Shown here in pieces: positions 14,209 through 20,503 of a stretch of DNA of 20,503 nt. The DNA lies in contig JAWXUM010000039.1 of assembly GCA_044432645.1 (NCBI GenBank), positions 1-20,503 of the forward strand, given 5' to 3'. The notes below the pieces were generated by a model. That model was not told where the DNA came from. It did not search any database and was given only the letters and a program-made list of their open reading frames with translations. Made by a program: the position numbers and the translations under genes. Origin of the DNA: SIG603 sp044432645. GTDB taxonomy: Bacteria; Bacillota; Clostridia; Oscillospirales; Acutalibacteraceae. How positions within the stretch are numbered: the stretch's first letter is position 1; each line of letters begins with the position of its first letter.

Positions 14209-16608
14209 ATGGATAAATATAACAGTTTTTCAAATATAGAAGAACCTATATCACAAAATTTAATTCCAAAACTTAAAGAATATAATATTTTTTATTTATA
14301 TAATATTTTTGGTGCTGGTAAAACTTTTTTATCGGTTAATTTTGCGCAAAACAATTTTGCACATTGGTACCGTTTAAGTTTTAACAATGAGGACTTTTAC
14401 GAAAAATTAGATAAACTTTTCAATAAATATAAAAAGACCAACACCAGAGTTATGCTTATTTTAGATGAAATTGAGGAATTAAGCTTAAAAGAAGAAGATA
14501 AATTTCACAGCTTTATTTCAAACTATATAGACATCAATTCAAAAATCAAAATTATTATCATTGGTGACTGCAAACTTCCAAATTTTCTTGTTCCTTATAA
14601 AAGCTCTCAACATATTTATGTTTTTGATAAAAACATATTAACTTTAGATAAAACTTACATTAAAAACCTTATGTTTTCCCACAAAAAATTAAAAATTTTA
14701 CCACAAAAGAATATTGATGCCATTTTAGAAGATTGTATCAATTTTAGCCATGGTCACGGTCTTCTAGTAAATCTTTACTTGCAACATTTGCACTATTTTA
14801 GCGATAATTTAGATAAAGTTAAAACTTATGCTTTAAATGATTTTTATAATCAACTTGACATATATTTTTCAAAAAACTGGGAAAAACATAATTTACAAGC
14901 TGCTATAAAACTAAGTGTGCTTTCTTCTTTTAGTATTGACTTAGCCGATAAAATTCTAGGTGAAAACTCTAAAGAAATTCTACTTAATATTATGAACAAA
15001 AGTTGCTTTATAGAATATGACACTGAAAGTACTTTTGTTTTTGAACCTATTTTCCAAAAATATTTCTCCAGCAAATTTGACCAATTAGAGTTTAACACTC
15101 AAACTAACATTTATAACACTGTTGCTAACTATTACGTAGGAATTCGTGATTTTGACAACGCTTTAATCTATTATAAACTAGCAAATAATATAACTAAAAT
15201 TACTAATCTTGTTGTTTATCTTTTAGAAAATGCAGACGGTTGTAACTATGCAGAACTTAGCGATAAATATATTGATATGATTTGTGAGCAAACACCTAAA
15301 GTGATTGGTGCAAAAGCTATGCTTCATGCTTATAGAATGGAGCCTGAAATAAGCAAATTATATTTAAACGAACTTAAGACTTTGATGGTTAACTCTAAAA
15401 ATACTGATGATTATGACGAGAATTTAAAAGTATATGTTAGAACATTGATTGCAAGCCCTTGTGTTTCAGCTAAGGAATTAAAGGAAAATCTTTTATACTG
15501 TACTAAATATATTCAAATTAACAATCTTACAATTGAAAATATTATGCCAACTAGTAATTCGGATTCCGTTATAAACGGTGGTATAGATTTACTAGACTGG
15601 GTACCAACTCAAACTATACTTTTGCCAATTATTAAGCCTATCATCAACAAAATGCTAGGCGAAAACGGCATTGGTGCAGTAGATGCTTCGCTAGGTGAAC
15701 TTTTGTACGAACAAAACAACGCTACCCAGTCTATAGTTTACTTAACACACGCCTTAAGCGACGCTAACCTTCACGGAGTAATGCGTATACAGTATACAGT
15801 TACGGGCATAATGTCAAGACTTTTTAGGTCAGAAGGACAAATTCAAACAGCTACAGAAATCCTTGAAAATATTTACGACAAGGCAAAGCAACTAAGCTAC
15901 AATGAACTTTTACCTAATATTGAAAGTTCTATAATTGAATGTGCTCTTTTAAAAGGTGATATTGACACATGTAAAAAATGGCTTATTGCTGATGATTTAG
16001 ACAACTACAATAATTTTTACATAACTTATCGTTATAAACAGCTAACAAAAGTACGTGTTTTTATAGCCTTAGGCAGAGAGTTAGAAGCTTTGTGTATTAT
16101 AGAATATTTGCTAAATTATGCAAAACTTTATCACAGAACTTACCTGCAAATTCAGCTTTCTGTTTTAAAATCGATAATACTTTTTAGGCGAAATGAGGAT
16201 TACGAAGAGATTTTGTTATCGGCTGTTTTAATGGCACAAGAATATCAACTTATAAGAGTTTTAGCTGACAACGGAACAGCATTACTACCAATTTGGAAAA
16301 AAATGAATTGGAGTAACTATAAAGATATTAAAACTAAATTTGTAAATACTGTAGAAAAAAACCTAATAGAATTTGATAAGTTTTACCCTAAATATTTAGA
16401 AATTCCAAAAACTTATGGAAATTTAACCGACAGAGAAATCGAAGTTTTACATCTATTAGCTAAAGGGGAAAATAACACTCAAATTTCTAAAACCTTAACT
16501 ATAAGTTTAGGAACAGCAAAATTTCATGTTTCTAACATCATTAAAAAACTAGAATCTGAAAACCGTACAGTAGCAGTAAAAATAGCACAAGAACAAGGTA
16601 TAATATAA
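14209..16608 (+). CDS. MalT-like LuxR-family ATP-dependent transcription regulator
   Basis: The 799-residue regulator is of the LAL/STAND type. The N-terminal NTPase has a Walker A-like NIFGAGKT (residues 32-39; the usual first Gly is Asn) and Walker B VMLILDEIEEL (D86, E87). A long middle (about 300-700) of helical hairpins resembles TPR-like ligand-sensing repeats, including FDNALIYYKLANN. The C-terminus (about 739-799) is a LuxR/GerE helix-turn-helix: LTDREIEVLHLLAKGENNTQ then ISKTLTISLGTAKFHVSNII. AGAGGTG (14196-14202) lies 6 nt before the ATG at 14209, which is favoured over a GTG at 14200 inside that site. In MalT, ligand plus ATP drives oligomerisation. Its inducer and targets here are unknown. 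Confidence 0.92.
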   Translation: MDKYNSFSNIEEPISQNLIPKLKEYNIFYLYNIFGAGKTFLSVNFAQNNFAHWYRLSFNNEDFYEKLDKLFNKYKKTNTRVMLILDEIEELSLKEEDKFHSFISNYIDINSKIKIIIIGDCKLPNFLVPYKSSQHIYVFDKNILTLDKTYIKNLMFSHKKLKILPQKNIDAILEDCINFSHGHGLLVNLYLQHLHYFSDNLDKVKTYALNDFYNQLDIYFSKNWEKHNLQAAIKLSVLSSFSIDLADKILGENSKEILLNIMNKSCFIEYDTESTFVFEPIFQKYFSSKFDQLEFNTQTNIYNTVANYYVGIRDFDNALIYYKLANNITKITNLVVYLLENADGCNYAELSDKYIDMICEQTPKVIGAKAMLHAYRMEPEISKLYLNELKTLMVNSKNTDDYDENLKVYVRTLIASPCVSAKELKENLLYCTKYIQINNLTIENIMPTSNSDSVINGGIDLLDWVPTQTILLPIIKPIINKMLGENGIGAVDASLGELLYEQNNATQSIVYLTHALSDANLHGVMRIQYTVTGIMSRLFRSEGQIQTATEILENIYDKAKQLSYNELLPNIESSIIECALLKGDIDTCKKWLIADDLDNYNNFYITYRYKQLTKVRVFIALGRELEALCIIEYLLNYAKLYHRTYLQIQLSVLKSIILFRRNEDYEEILLSAVLMAQEYQLIRVLADNGTALLPIWKKMNWSNYKDIKTKFVNTVEKNLIEFDKFYPKYLEIPKTYGNLTDREIEVLHLLAKGENNTQISKTLTISLGTAKFHVSNIIKKLESENRTVAVKIAQEQGII

Positions 16609-16611
16609 CAA

Positions 16612-16649
16612 AATTGGCTGTGATAAATTGCATTTTATCACAGCCAATT
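16612..16649. terminator. Terminator between convergent regulator and zinc operon
   Basis: A perfect 16-bp stem (16612-16627 with 16634-16649), starting AATTGGCTGTGATAAA, with a 6-nt loop lies between the regulator's TAA and the last codon of the minus-strand lipoprotein. The flanking U-runs are weak (only ATATTTATT on the plus side), yet the position and stem length favour a shared terminator. Confidence 0.75.
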
Positions 16650-16653
16650 ATAT

Positions 16654-17076
16654 TTATTCTAATGTTAACACTTGTAAATACGAATATCCGCTGTCTAGCA
16701 GTGCTAGTGCTTCGATTGTTATTTCCTCGTAATTTTCTGGCAAATCGATTTCTTCTGTAAACCTAAGTTCAACACCATAAGGACAACAACCAGCCTCGTC
16801 ATAAATAACAATAAAGTAAATCATGTCGTCGCTGTCGGTGAGTTCGTATTCTTGAAACATTCCTGTTACTTTAAAAAAAGTATTTTCATATTCTTCAGGG
16901 GCGTAAATTAAATTGATTATTTGAGAAAGCATAACAGTGTCGCTAACGCTTGTTAAATCGTAATCTATAGTATAATTTTCTAAATCTGCAGTTGTTCCAG
17001 AGTCGCTCTGACTGCTACAGGCTGTTAAAAAAAGCATTAAACAAGCTAAACCTAATACTGTTATTTTTCTTTTCAT
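16654..17076 (-). CDS. Small Cys-Cys lipoprotein at the end of the zinc operon
   Basis: The 140-residue protein has a signal peptide with lipobox L-T-A-C (C20). The mature part begins with a short Ser/Thr-rich linker and then looks like a small beta-barrel: FFKVTGMFQEYE, IYFIVIYD, then CCPYGVEL with adjacent C97-C98. A KVTG strand followed by a Cys-Cys pair recalls the OB-like C-terminal part of TIGR03943-type proteins, but I am not sure of homology. The ATG is 1 nt after the permease stop and its ribosome site (AAAGGGG) is inside the permease gene, so it is co-translated with znuB. A role in zinc capture or delivery outside the membrane is an inference from position and cysteines. Confidence 0.78.
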   Translation of the reverse strand: MKRKITVLGLACLMLFLTACSSQSDSGTTADLENYTIDYDLTSVSDTVMLSQIINLIYAPEEYENTFFKVTGMFQEYELTDSDDMIYFIVIYDEAGCCPYGVELRFTEEIDLPENYEEITIEALALLDSGYSYLQVLTLE

Positions 17077-17077
17077 A

Positions 17078-17920
17078 TTATTCCCCTTTTTTTAAAGAAA
17101 TTAAATTGCAAATTCCAAATATAATAATATTTGCTGTCACAATTGTGCTACCTACAGGAGTACCATAAATTATTGAAACTAAAATTCCAATAACGGCACA
17201 AAAAACTGATATAACAACTGATGAAAGAATTACAGCCTTAAAATTTTTAAAAACTCTCATAGAAGAAAGTGCTGGGAAAACCACCAATGCACTTATTAGA
17301 AGTGAACCTACCAAATTCATTGCAACAACTATAACTGCTGCAATTGTAACTGCTATAAGCAAGTTGTAAACTGCAGTGTTAATTCCAGTTGCTTTAGCGA
17401 AAGTTTCGTCAAAAGTAACGGAGAAAATCTTATTGTAAAACAATAAAAATATAGCAATTACAAAAACCGATAAAACAATGCAAGTTGTAACATCTGATTG
17501 TTTGAGAGTTAAAATTGAAGTTGAACCAAATAAAGTTGTACAAACATCACCTGCTAAATTTGTAGAGGCAGGAAAAATATTTAATAGCAAATAACCAATA
17601 GCCAATGAACCAACTGATAGCATAGCAATTGCTGCATCGCCATTTATTTTAGTATTCTGCCCCATCTTAAGTAACATTATAGCACAAAGTGCAGTAATTG
17701 GAAAGACTAAAAAATTAGTATTGGTAACTTTTAAGACAGTTGCAATGGCTATAGCGCCAAAAGCGATGTGAGAAAGTCCGTCGCCAATATACGAAAGCCT
17801 TTTAAGCACCAAAGTTGCACCTAATAAAGACGAGCAAAGTGCCACCAAAACACCAACTATCATTGCGTTAACAACAAAAGAGTAAGAAAAATAATTCACT
17901 AATGTTTCTATAATATCCAT
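17078..17920 (-). CDS. znuB: Zinc/manganese ABC transporter permease
   Basis: The 280-residue integral membrane protein has about eight or nine spans and is of the ABC-3 (ZnuB/MntB/AdcB) type. The early segment GVLVALCSSLLGATLVLKRL then SYIGDGLSHIAFGAIAIA is the hallmark of the family. A later VAMNLVGSLLISALVVFPAL segment holds the coupling and pore region. It works with the ATPase gene directly upstream and the binding lipoprotein further up. The ATG at 17920 shares one base with the ATPase stop (TGATG). A GTG at 17923 is an alternative start, since GGAG lies 9 nt before the ATG and 6 nt before the GTG. Zinc is preferred over manganese because the regulator and binding protein are zinc-like. 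Confidence 0.92.
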   Translation of the reverse strand: MDIIETLVNYFSYSFVVNAMIVGVLVALCSSLLGATLVLKRLSYIGDGLSHIAFGAIAIATVLKVTNTNFLVFPITALCAIMLLKMGQNTKINGDAAIAMLSVGSLAIGYLLLNIFPASTNLAGDVCTTLFGSTSILTLKQSDVTTCIVLSVFVIAIFLLFYNKIFSVTFDETFAKATGINTAVYNLLIAVTIAAVIVVAMNLVGSLLISALVVFPALSSMRVFKNFKAVILSSVVISVFCAVIGILVSIIYGTPVGSTIVTANIIIFGICNLISLKKGE

Positions 17921-18594
17921 CACAAAACACTCCTTTTCTCGTATTCATGTTTTGTCATGCACTCAACGCAACATTCTTCTATACAAAGTATGAAGTCGGC
18001 GTCTTCTATCGCCTCTTGTAAATCATGGGTTATCATTATGATAGTTATACCCTCGTTGTTTAGTTTTTTTATAAGTTTATAAAGTTCTTGTGTTGTGGCA
18101 GCGTCAAGCCCAGCTGTCGGTTCGTCCAATAGTAAAATTTTATTTGCAGCACACAAGGCTCTTGCTAGTAAAACTCTTTGCTGTTGGCCACCGGAAAGTC
18201 TGCTATAACTTTTTTTTGCTAAATGTGTAATCCCTAATTTTTCTAGCATATTGTTTGCCATCTTTTTTTCGGCTTTATTATAAAAAGGTCTAAGACCAAC
18301 TTTGTTAAGGCAACCAGAAATAACTACCTCGTAAACAGAGGCTGGAAAATCCTTTTGAATTTGATTTTGCTGTGGCAAGTATCCTATATCAGTGTTTTTA
18401 AGGTCGTCTGACATTGAAATACTGCCACTAATTGGTGGCAAAAGTCCTAACAGTGTTTTTATAAGCGTACTTTTACCAGCGCCATTTTGACCGATAACGC
18501 AGGTGTATGAACCTTTTTCTATAGTGAAGTTCACACCCTCGTGTATTGGGATATTATTATAACCTACCGAAAGATTATTACAAACAATTTGCAT
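17920..18594 (-). CDS. znuC: Zinc ABC transporter ATPase
   Basis: The 224-residue ATP-binding subunit has Walker A GQNGAGKST (35-43), a Q-loop at LPQQNQ, signature LSGGQQQR, Walker B ILLLDEPTAG and the switch histidine in MITHDLQ. It powers the neighbouring permease. The ATG at 18594 is chosen since AAGG lies 6 nt upstream; a longer in-frame ATG at 18645 would add a basic 17-residue stretch and lacks a good ribosome site. Oddly, the C-terminal part carries four cysteines in nine residues (C-IEE-CC-VE-C), where relatives often have mixed Cys/His. The stop overlaps the permease start. Confidence 0.93.
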   Translation of the reverse strand: MQIVCNNLSVGYNNIPIHEGVNFTIEKGSYTCVIGQNGAGKSTLIKTLLGLLPPISGSISMSDDLKNTDIGYLPQQNQIQKDFPASVYEVVISGCLNKVGLRPFYNKAEKKMANNMLEKLGITHLAKKSYSRLSGGQQQRVLLARALCAANKILLLDEPTAGLDAATTQELYKLIKKLNNEGITIIMITHDLQEAIEDADFILCIEECCVECMTKHEYEKRSVL

Positions 18595-18673
18595 TTTAGA
18601 ACCTTGTCTTTCTTTTTTATGGATATGTTTATATTGTATCAACATTATTCGTCGTTACAATATAGGTGCTGGT

Positions 18674-19804
18674 TTATTTAGCTAAAGCCAATGTTAATAC
18701 TTCAAGGTTAGAAGTCATTACAGAGTAATAAGTTGTACCACTGTTAATCATTTCCTCGCTTACGTTTTGCATTGAATCAAGTATCAACACTTCAACGTCT
18801 TGATTATCCATGCCACTTATAATAGTGTCAGCAATATCAGTTGTACCTGTTTCGATAATAAGCAAGTAGCTCACGTCGTATTCATTAGCAGCATCAGTTA
18901 ACCAAGCGATAGTTTCGAAACTAGCCTCAGTTTCAGAAGAACAACCATCGAAAGCTGCGTAATATGATAAATCATAGTCGGTTACAAGGTAAGTGAAAGG
19001 AAATCTATCTGCAAAAATAACTGTATCTCTAATGTCATCGCTAGAAATAAGTTCCTCGTAAGCTACATCTAGCTCTGATAAACTTTCAATATAAGCAGTA
19101 GCGTTTACTTGGTATGTGTCAGCGTTGTCTGGGTCTAAAGTAGCCATTTCATTTGCAATACTTTGTGTAAGAGTCATTGCATTTTTAAGTGATAGCCAAA
19201 CATGTTCGTCGTCTTCGCCTTCTTCATGGTCGTGCTCTTCTTCAGTTTCTGCTTCATCCTCGTCATGGTCATGCTCTTCTTCAGTTTCTGCCTCTTCATC
19301 GTCGTGGTCTTCATCAGTACAACAATCATCTGTGCATACTTCGCCATCGACATTTGATGTTCCTATTTCAGCTAACACATCGTCACCTAATGAAGTCATC
19401 ATGCTAACTGCGTTTAAGTCATCATTATCGCCTTGAGCGATAACATCTGCAACCCAGTCGTCAGACTCGCCACCTGTGTATATAAACATATCAGATGTAG
19501 TAATTGTAAGCATATCTGCAACAGTTGGCTCATAGTTATGAAGGTCAGTACCGTCATCAACTAAAAGTGTGATGTCGAAATTTTCAGCCTCGTCACCTAA
19601 AACTTGTAAAAGCCAGTCGTATTGGTAAAAAGAAGTTACAACTAAAGATAGTTTTTCTTCACTTTCTTCAGTTTCATCTGTTTCTTCATCTGTTTCTTCT
19701 TCAGATACACTTGTGTCAGTATCTGTTGTAGATGTTGTGCTGCAAGCACTAAACATCATACAAGCTGATAACAGGCAAACGGTTAATAATAGAATTTTTT
19801 TCAT
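18674..19804 (-). CDS. znuA: Zinc-binding lipoprotein of the ZnuA/AdcA type
   Basis: The 376-residue cluster A-I metal-binding lipoprotein has C21 in F-S-A-C as the likely lipid site; an L-S-A-C at C15 is a second possible lipobox. An acidic linker (residues 28-50) precedes the first lobe. The expected metal ligand H89 lies in LHNYEPT, and a second, H201, in EHVWLSL. Between the lobes a loop (157-200) holds three Cys, H167, H178, H180, H191, H193 and many Asp/Glu, including a 13-residue tandem repeat. The usual third ligand His is absent: the segment reads FADRFPFTYL. This variant is, from memory, common in clostridial homologues. It delivers zinc to ZnuBC. AAGGAAG precedes the ATG. Confidence 0.92.
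   Translation of the reverse strand: MKKILLLTVCLLSACMMFSACSTTSTTDTDTSVSEEETDEETDETEESEEKLSLVVTSFYQYDWLLQVLGDEAENFDITLLVDDGTDLHNYEPTVADMLTITTSDMFIYTGGESDDWVADVIAQGDNDDLNAVSMMTSLGDDVLAEIGTSNVDGEVCTDDCCTDEDHDDEEAETEEEHDHDEDEAETEEEHDHEEGEDDEHVWLSLKNAMTLTQSIANEMATLDPDNADTYQVNATAYIESLSELDVAYEELISSDDIRDTVIFADRFPFTYLVTDYDLSYYAAFDGCSSETEASFETIAWLTDAANEYDVSYLLIIETGTTDIADTIISGMDNQDVEVLILDSMQNVSEEMINSGTTYYSVMTSNLEVLTLALAK
19225..19302 (-). repeat. 39-bp tandem duplication in the ZnuA metal loop
   Basis: Two copies of a 39-bp unit (19225-19263 and 19264-19302) begin CATGGTC on the plus strand and share CTCTTCTTCAGTTTCTG. They encode two 13-residue units of the H-D-H plus D/E plus A-E-T-E-E-E pattern. The copies differ at few bases, so the duplication is either recent or kept by selection. 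It adds a His-Asp-His cluster to the zinc loop. Confidence 0.8.
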
Positions 19805-19824
19805 TTTTTCATCTTCCTTTTAAA

Positions 19825-20232
19825 TTAATTATTTGTAAGTTTTTGCGAACAATCAGCACATTGTCCATATAAAAATGCTGATGAACCATTCACTTGAAAA
19901 GAGAATGCATCTTTAGCAACTGCCATTATCATTTGCGAAATATTCCTATCTAAATGATACGTAGCGTCACAGCTTTGGCATTTGAAATGTATTATTCCAG
20001 CGCAGTGCTCAGGGTCAACATATTGATATAACGTACCTTGGCGATTTTTCTCGCTCACCTTACATAACAAGCCTTCCTTTTCCATTTCGGAAAGATTTCT
20101 GTAAATTGCACTTATACTTACATCTTTATCTGATAATATTTGTTGAACTTCTGCCGCAGAAAAAGTTCTATGATTATTATTTTTAAATAAAGTAGTTAAT
20201 ACTTTTCTTTGCTCTGTAATATATTTGCTCAT
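19825..20232 (-). CDS. zur: Fur-family regulator, probably Zur
   Basis: The 135-residue DNA-binding repressor has an N-terminal winged helix (about 1-75, with TFSAAEVQQILSDKDVSIS then AIYRNLSEMEKEGLL). The C-terminal dimerisation domain has the structural zinc site C85-x-x-C88 and C125-x-x-C128. H82 and H93 could contribute to the sensing site. The ATG at 20232 is set by GGGAGGG 7 nt upstream; the longer in-frame reading has no ribosome site. It is the first gene of a zinc-uptake operon, with znuA starting 20 nt after its stop. A zinc-sensing role is inferred from this context. PerR or Fur identity cannot be fully excluded. Confidence 0.88.
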   Translation of the reverse strand: MSKYITEQRKVLTTLFKNNNHRTFSAAEVQQILSDKDVSISAIYRNLSEMEKEGLLCKVSEKNRQGTLYQYVDPEHCAGIIHFKCQSCDATYHLDRNISQMIMAVAKDAFSFQVNGSSAFLYGQCADCSQKLTNN

Positions 20233-20245
20233 ATTATGCCCTCCC

Positions 20246-20268
20246 AATTTGCGAATTTTTCGCAAATT
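20246..20268 (-). promoter_or_regulatory. Probable Zur operator
   Basis: A perfect 23-bp palindrome has 10-bp arms AATTTGCGAA and TTCGCAAATT around TTT. It lies directly after the -10 of the zur promoter and covers the expected start point, about 14 nt before the ribosome/start region. A repressor bound here would block the whole zinc operon, including its own gene. The length suits a Fur-family site. Confidence 0.72.
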
Positions 20269-20269
20269 T

Positions 20270-20298
20270 ATAATATCACAATGTTTCGTGTTTGTCAA
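20270..20298 (-). promoter_or_regulatory. Promoter of the zur-znu operon
   Basis: On the minus strand perfect TTGACA (20298-20293), a 17-nt spacer and TATTAT (20275-20270) give a strong housekeeping promoter. It is the only convincing promoter seen for the five zinc genes. Confidence 0.75.
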
Positions 20299-20364
20299 AT
20301 GTTTTTTTAAAAATCCGTAAAAATTTAAGAATACCACTGCCCATATCATATATGTATGCAAAGA

Positions 20365-20397
20365 AAAAAGCCTGATACAAAATGTATCAAGCTTTTT
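20365..20397 (-). terminator. Terminator of the tRNA-Lys gene
   Basis: A 15-bp stem with one mismatch (20365-20379 with 20383-20397) has a 3-nt loop. On the minus strand it follows the tRNA 3' end and ends in six U. Its left arm begins at the last CCA base. Confidence 0.8.
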
Positions 20398-20472
20398 GGT
20401 GACTCATCGGAGATTCGAACTCCGGACACCCTGATTAAAAGTCAGGTGCTCTGCCAGCTGAGCTAATGAATC
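20397..20472 (-). tRNA. tRNA-Lys (anticodon TTT)
   Basis: The 76-nt cloverleaf reads on the minus strand from GATTCAT (20472-20466). That acceptor arm pairs with ATGAGTC, allowing one T-G pair. The D-arm is TAGCTCAGCTGGCAGAGCA. The anticodon stem CCTGA/TCAGG encloses CTTTTAA with anticodon TTT, and the T-arm contains GGAGTTCGAATCTCC. Discriminator A and an encoded CCA complete it. It reads AAA and AAG lysine codons. A dedicated terminator follows. Confidence 0.98.
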
Positions 20473-20503
20473 GATTATTAAATTAAATATAGTGTGGACA
20501 GCT

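Noticed and set aside
19116..19436. Plus-strand open frames rich in Ser and Cys
   Set aside because: They are antisense to the acidic, His-rich loop of the zinc-binding lipoprotein. Low-complexity Ser/Trp content reflects GAA/GAT/CAT codons read backwards.
1..20503. CRISPR array, insertion sequence, prophage or origin
   Set aside because: No regularly spaced repeats, transposase, integrase, phage structural gene or cluster of DnaA boxes was seen on either strand.

Overview
The window is low-GC (roughly one third G+C by eye) with strong AGGAG-type ribosome sites, a T-box leader, lipoprotein signal peptides and a CCA-encoding tRNA gene. This fits a Gram-positive member of the Firmicutes, most likely an anaerobic Clostridia lineage. 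I cannot name the genus. All of it looks chromosomal and housekeeping-like. I see no insertion sequence, phage gene or CRISPR array, only a few short hairpin repeats.

Left part (1-6010). A minus-strand DUF3048 lipoprotein gene and a 56-residue minus-strand protein (possibly a spore-surface type) face away from a plus-strand four-gene operon. The operon encodes a membrane-anchored DUF4097 protein, a MoxR AAA+ ATPase, a DUF58 protein and a polytopic membrane protein. The last resembles the TgpA transglutaminase scaffold but has a short acidic linker where the protease-like domain would be. A perfect 17-bp stem closes the operon.

Middle part (6035-11150). On the minus strand lie a HAD phosphatase, a stand-alone SagB-type nitroreductase and a pyridoxal/pyridoxamine kinase. 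A tandem REP-like hairpin pair separates the last two. Divergent to these, a T-box leader with a probable leucine specifier (CTC) controls leuA, which overlaps a small P-loop kinase of the FlaR/adenylate-kinase-like type.

Right-middle part (11160-16650). On the minus strand are a URO-D superfamily protein with a DUF368 (polyprenyl-phosphate translocase type) membrane protein, then a TM2-domain protein with an unrecognised 127-residue protein. A divergent plus-strand gene encodes a MalT-like LuxR-family ATP-dependent regulator (799 aa). Its promoter spacer contains a perfect 10-bp palindrome.

Right part (16654-20472). A five-gene minus-strand zinc operon runs zur-like regulator, znuA-like binding lipoprotein, znuC ATPase, znuB permease, then a small Cys-Cys lipoprotein. 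It has a clear promoter (TTGACA-17-TATTAT) and a perfect 23-bp palindrome just after the -10, read here as the autoregulatory operator. A tRNA-Lys(TTT) gene with its own terminator ends the window.

I found no clearly new multi-gene system. The best leads are the transglutaminase-less DUF4097-MoxR-DUF58 operon, the Cys/His-rich zinc operon with its uncharacterised terminal lipoprotein, and the orphan MalT-like regulator next to the unknown/TM2 gene pair.
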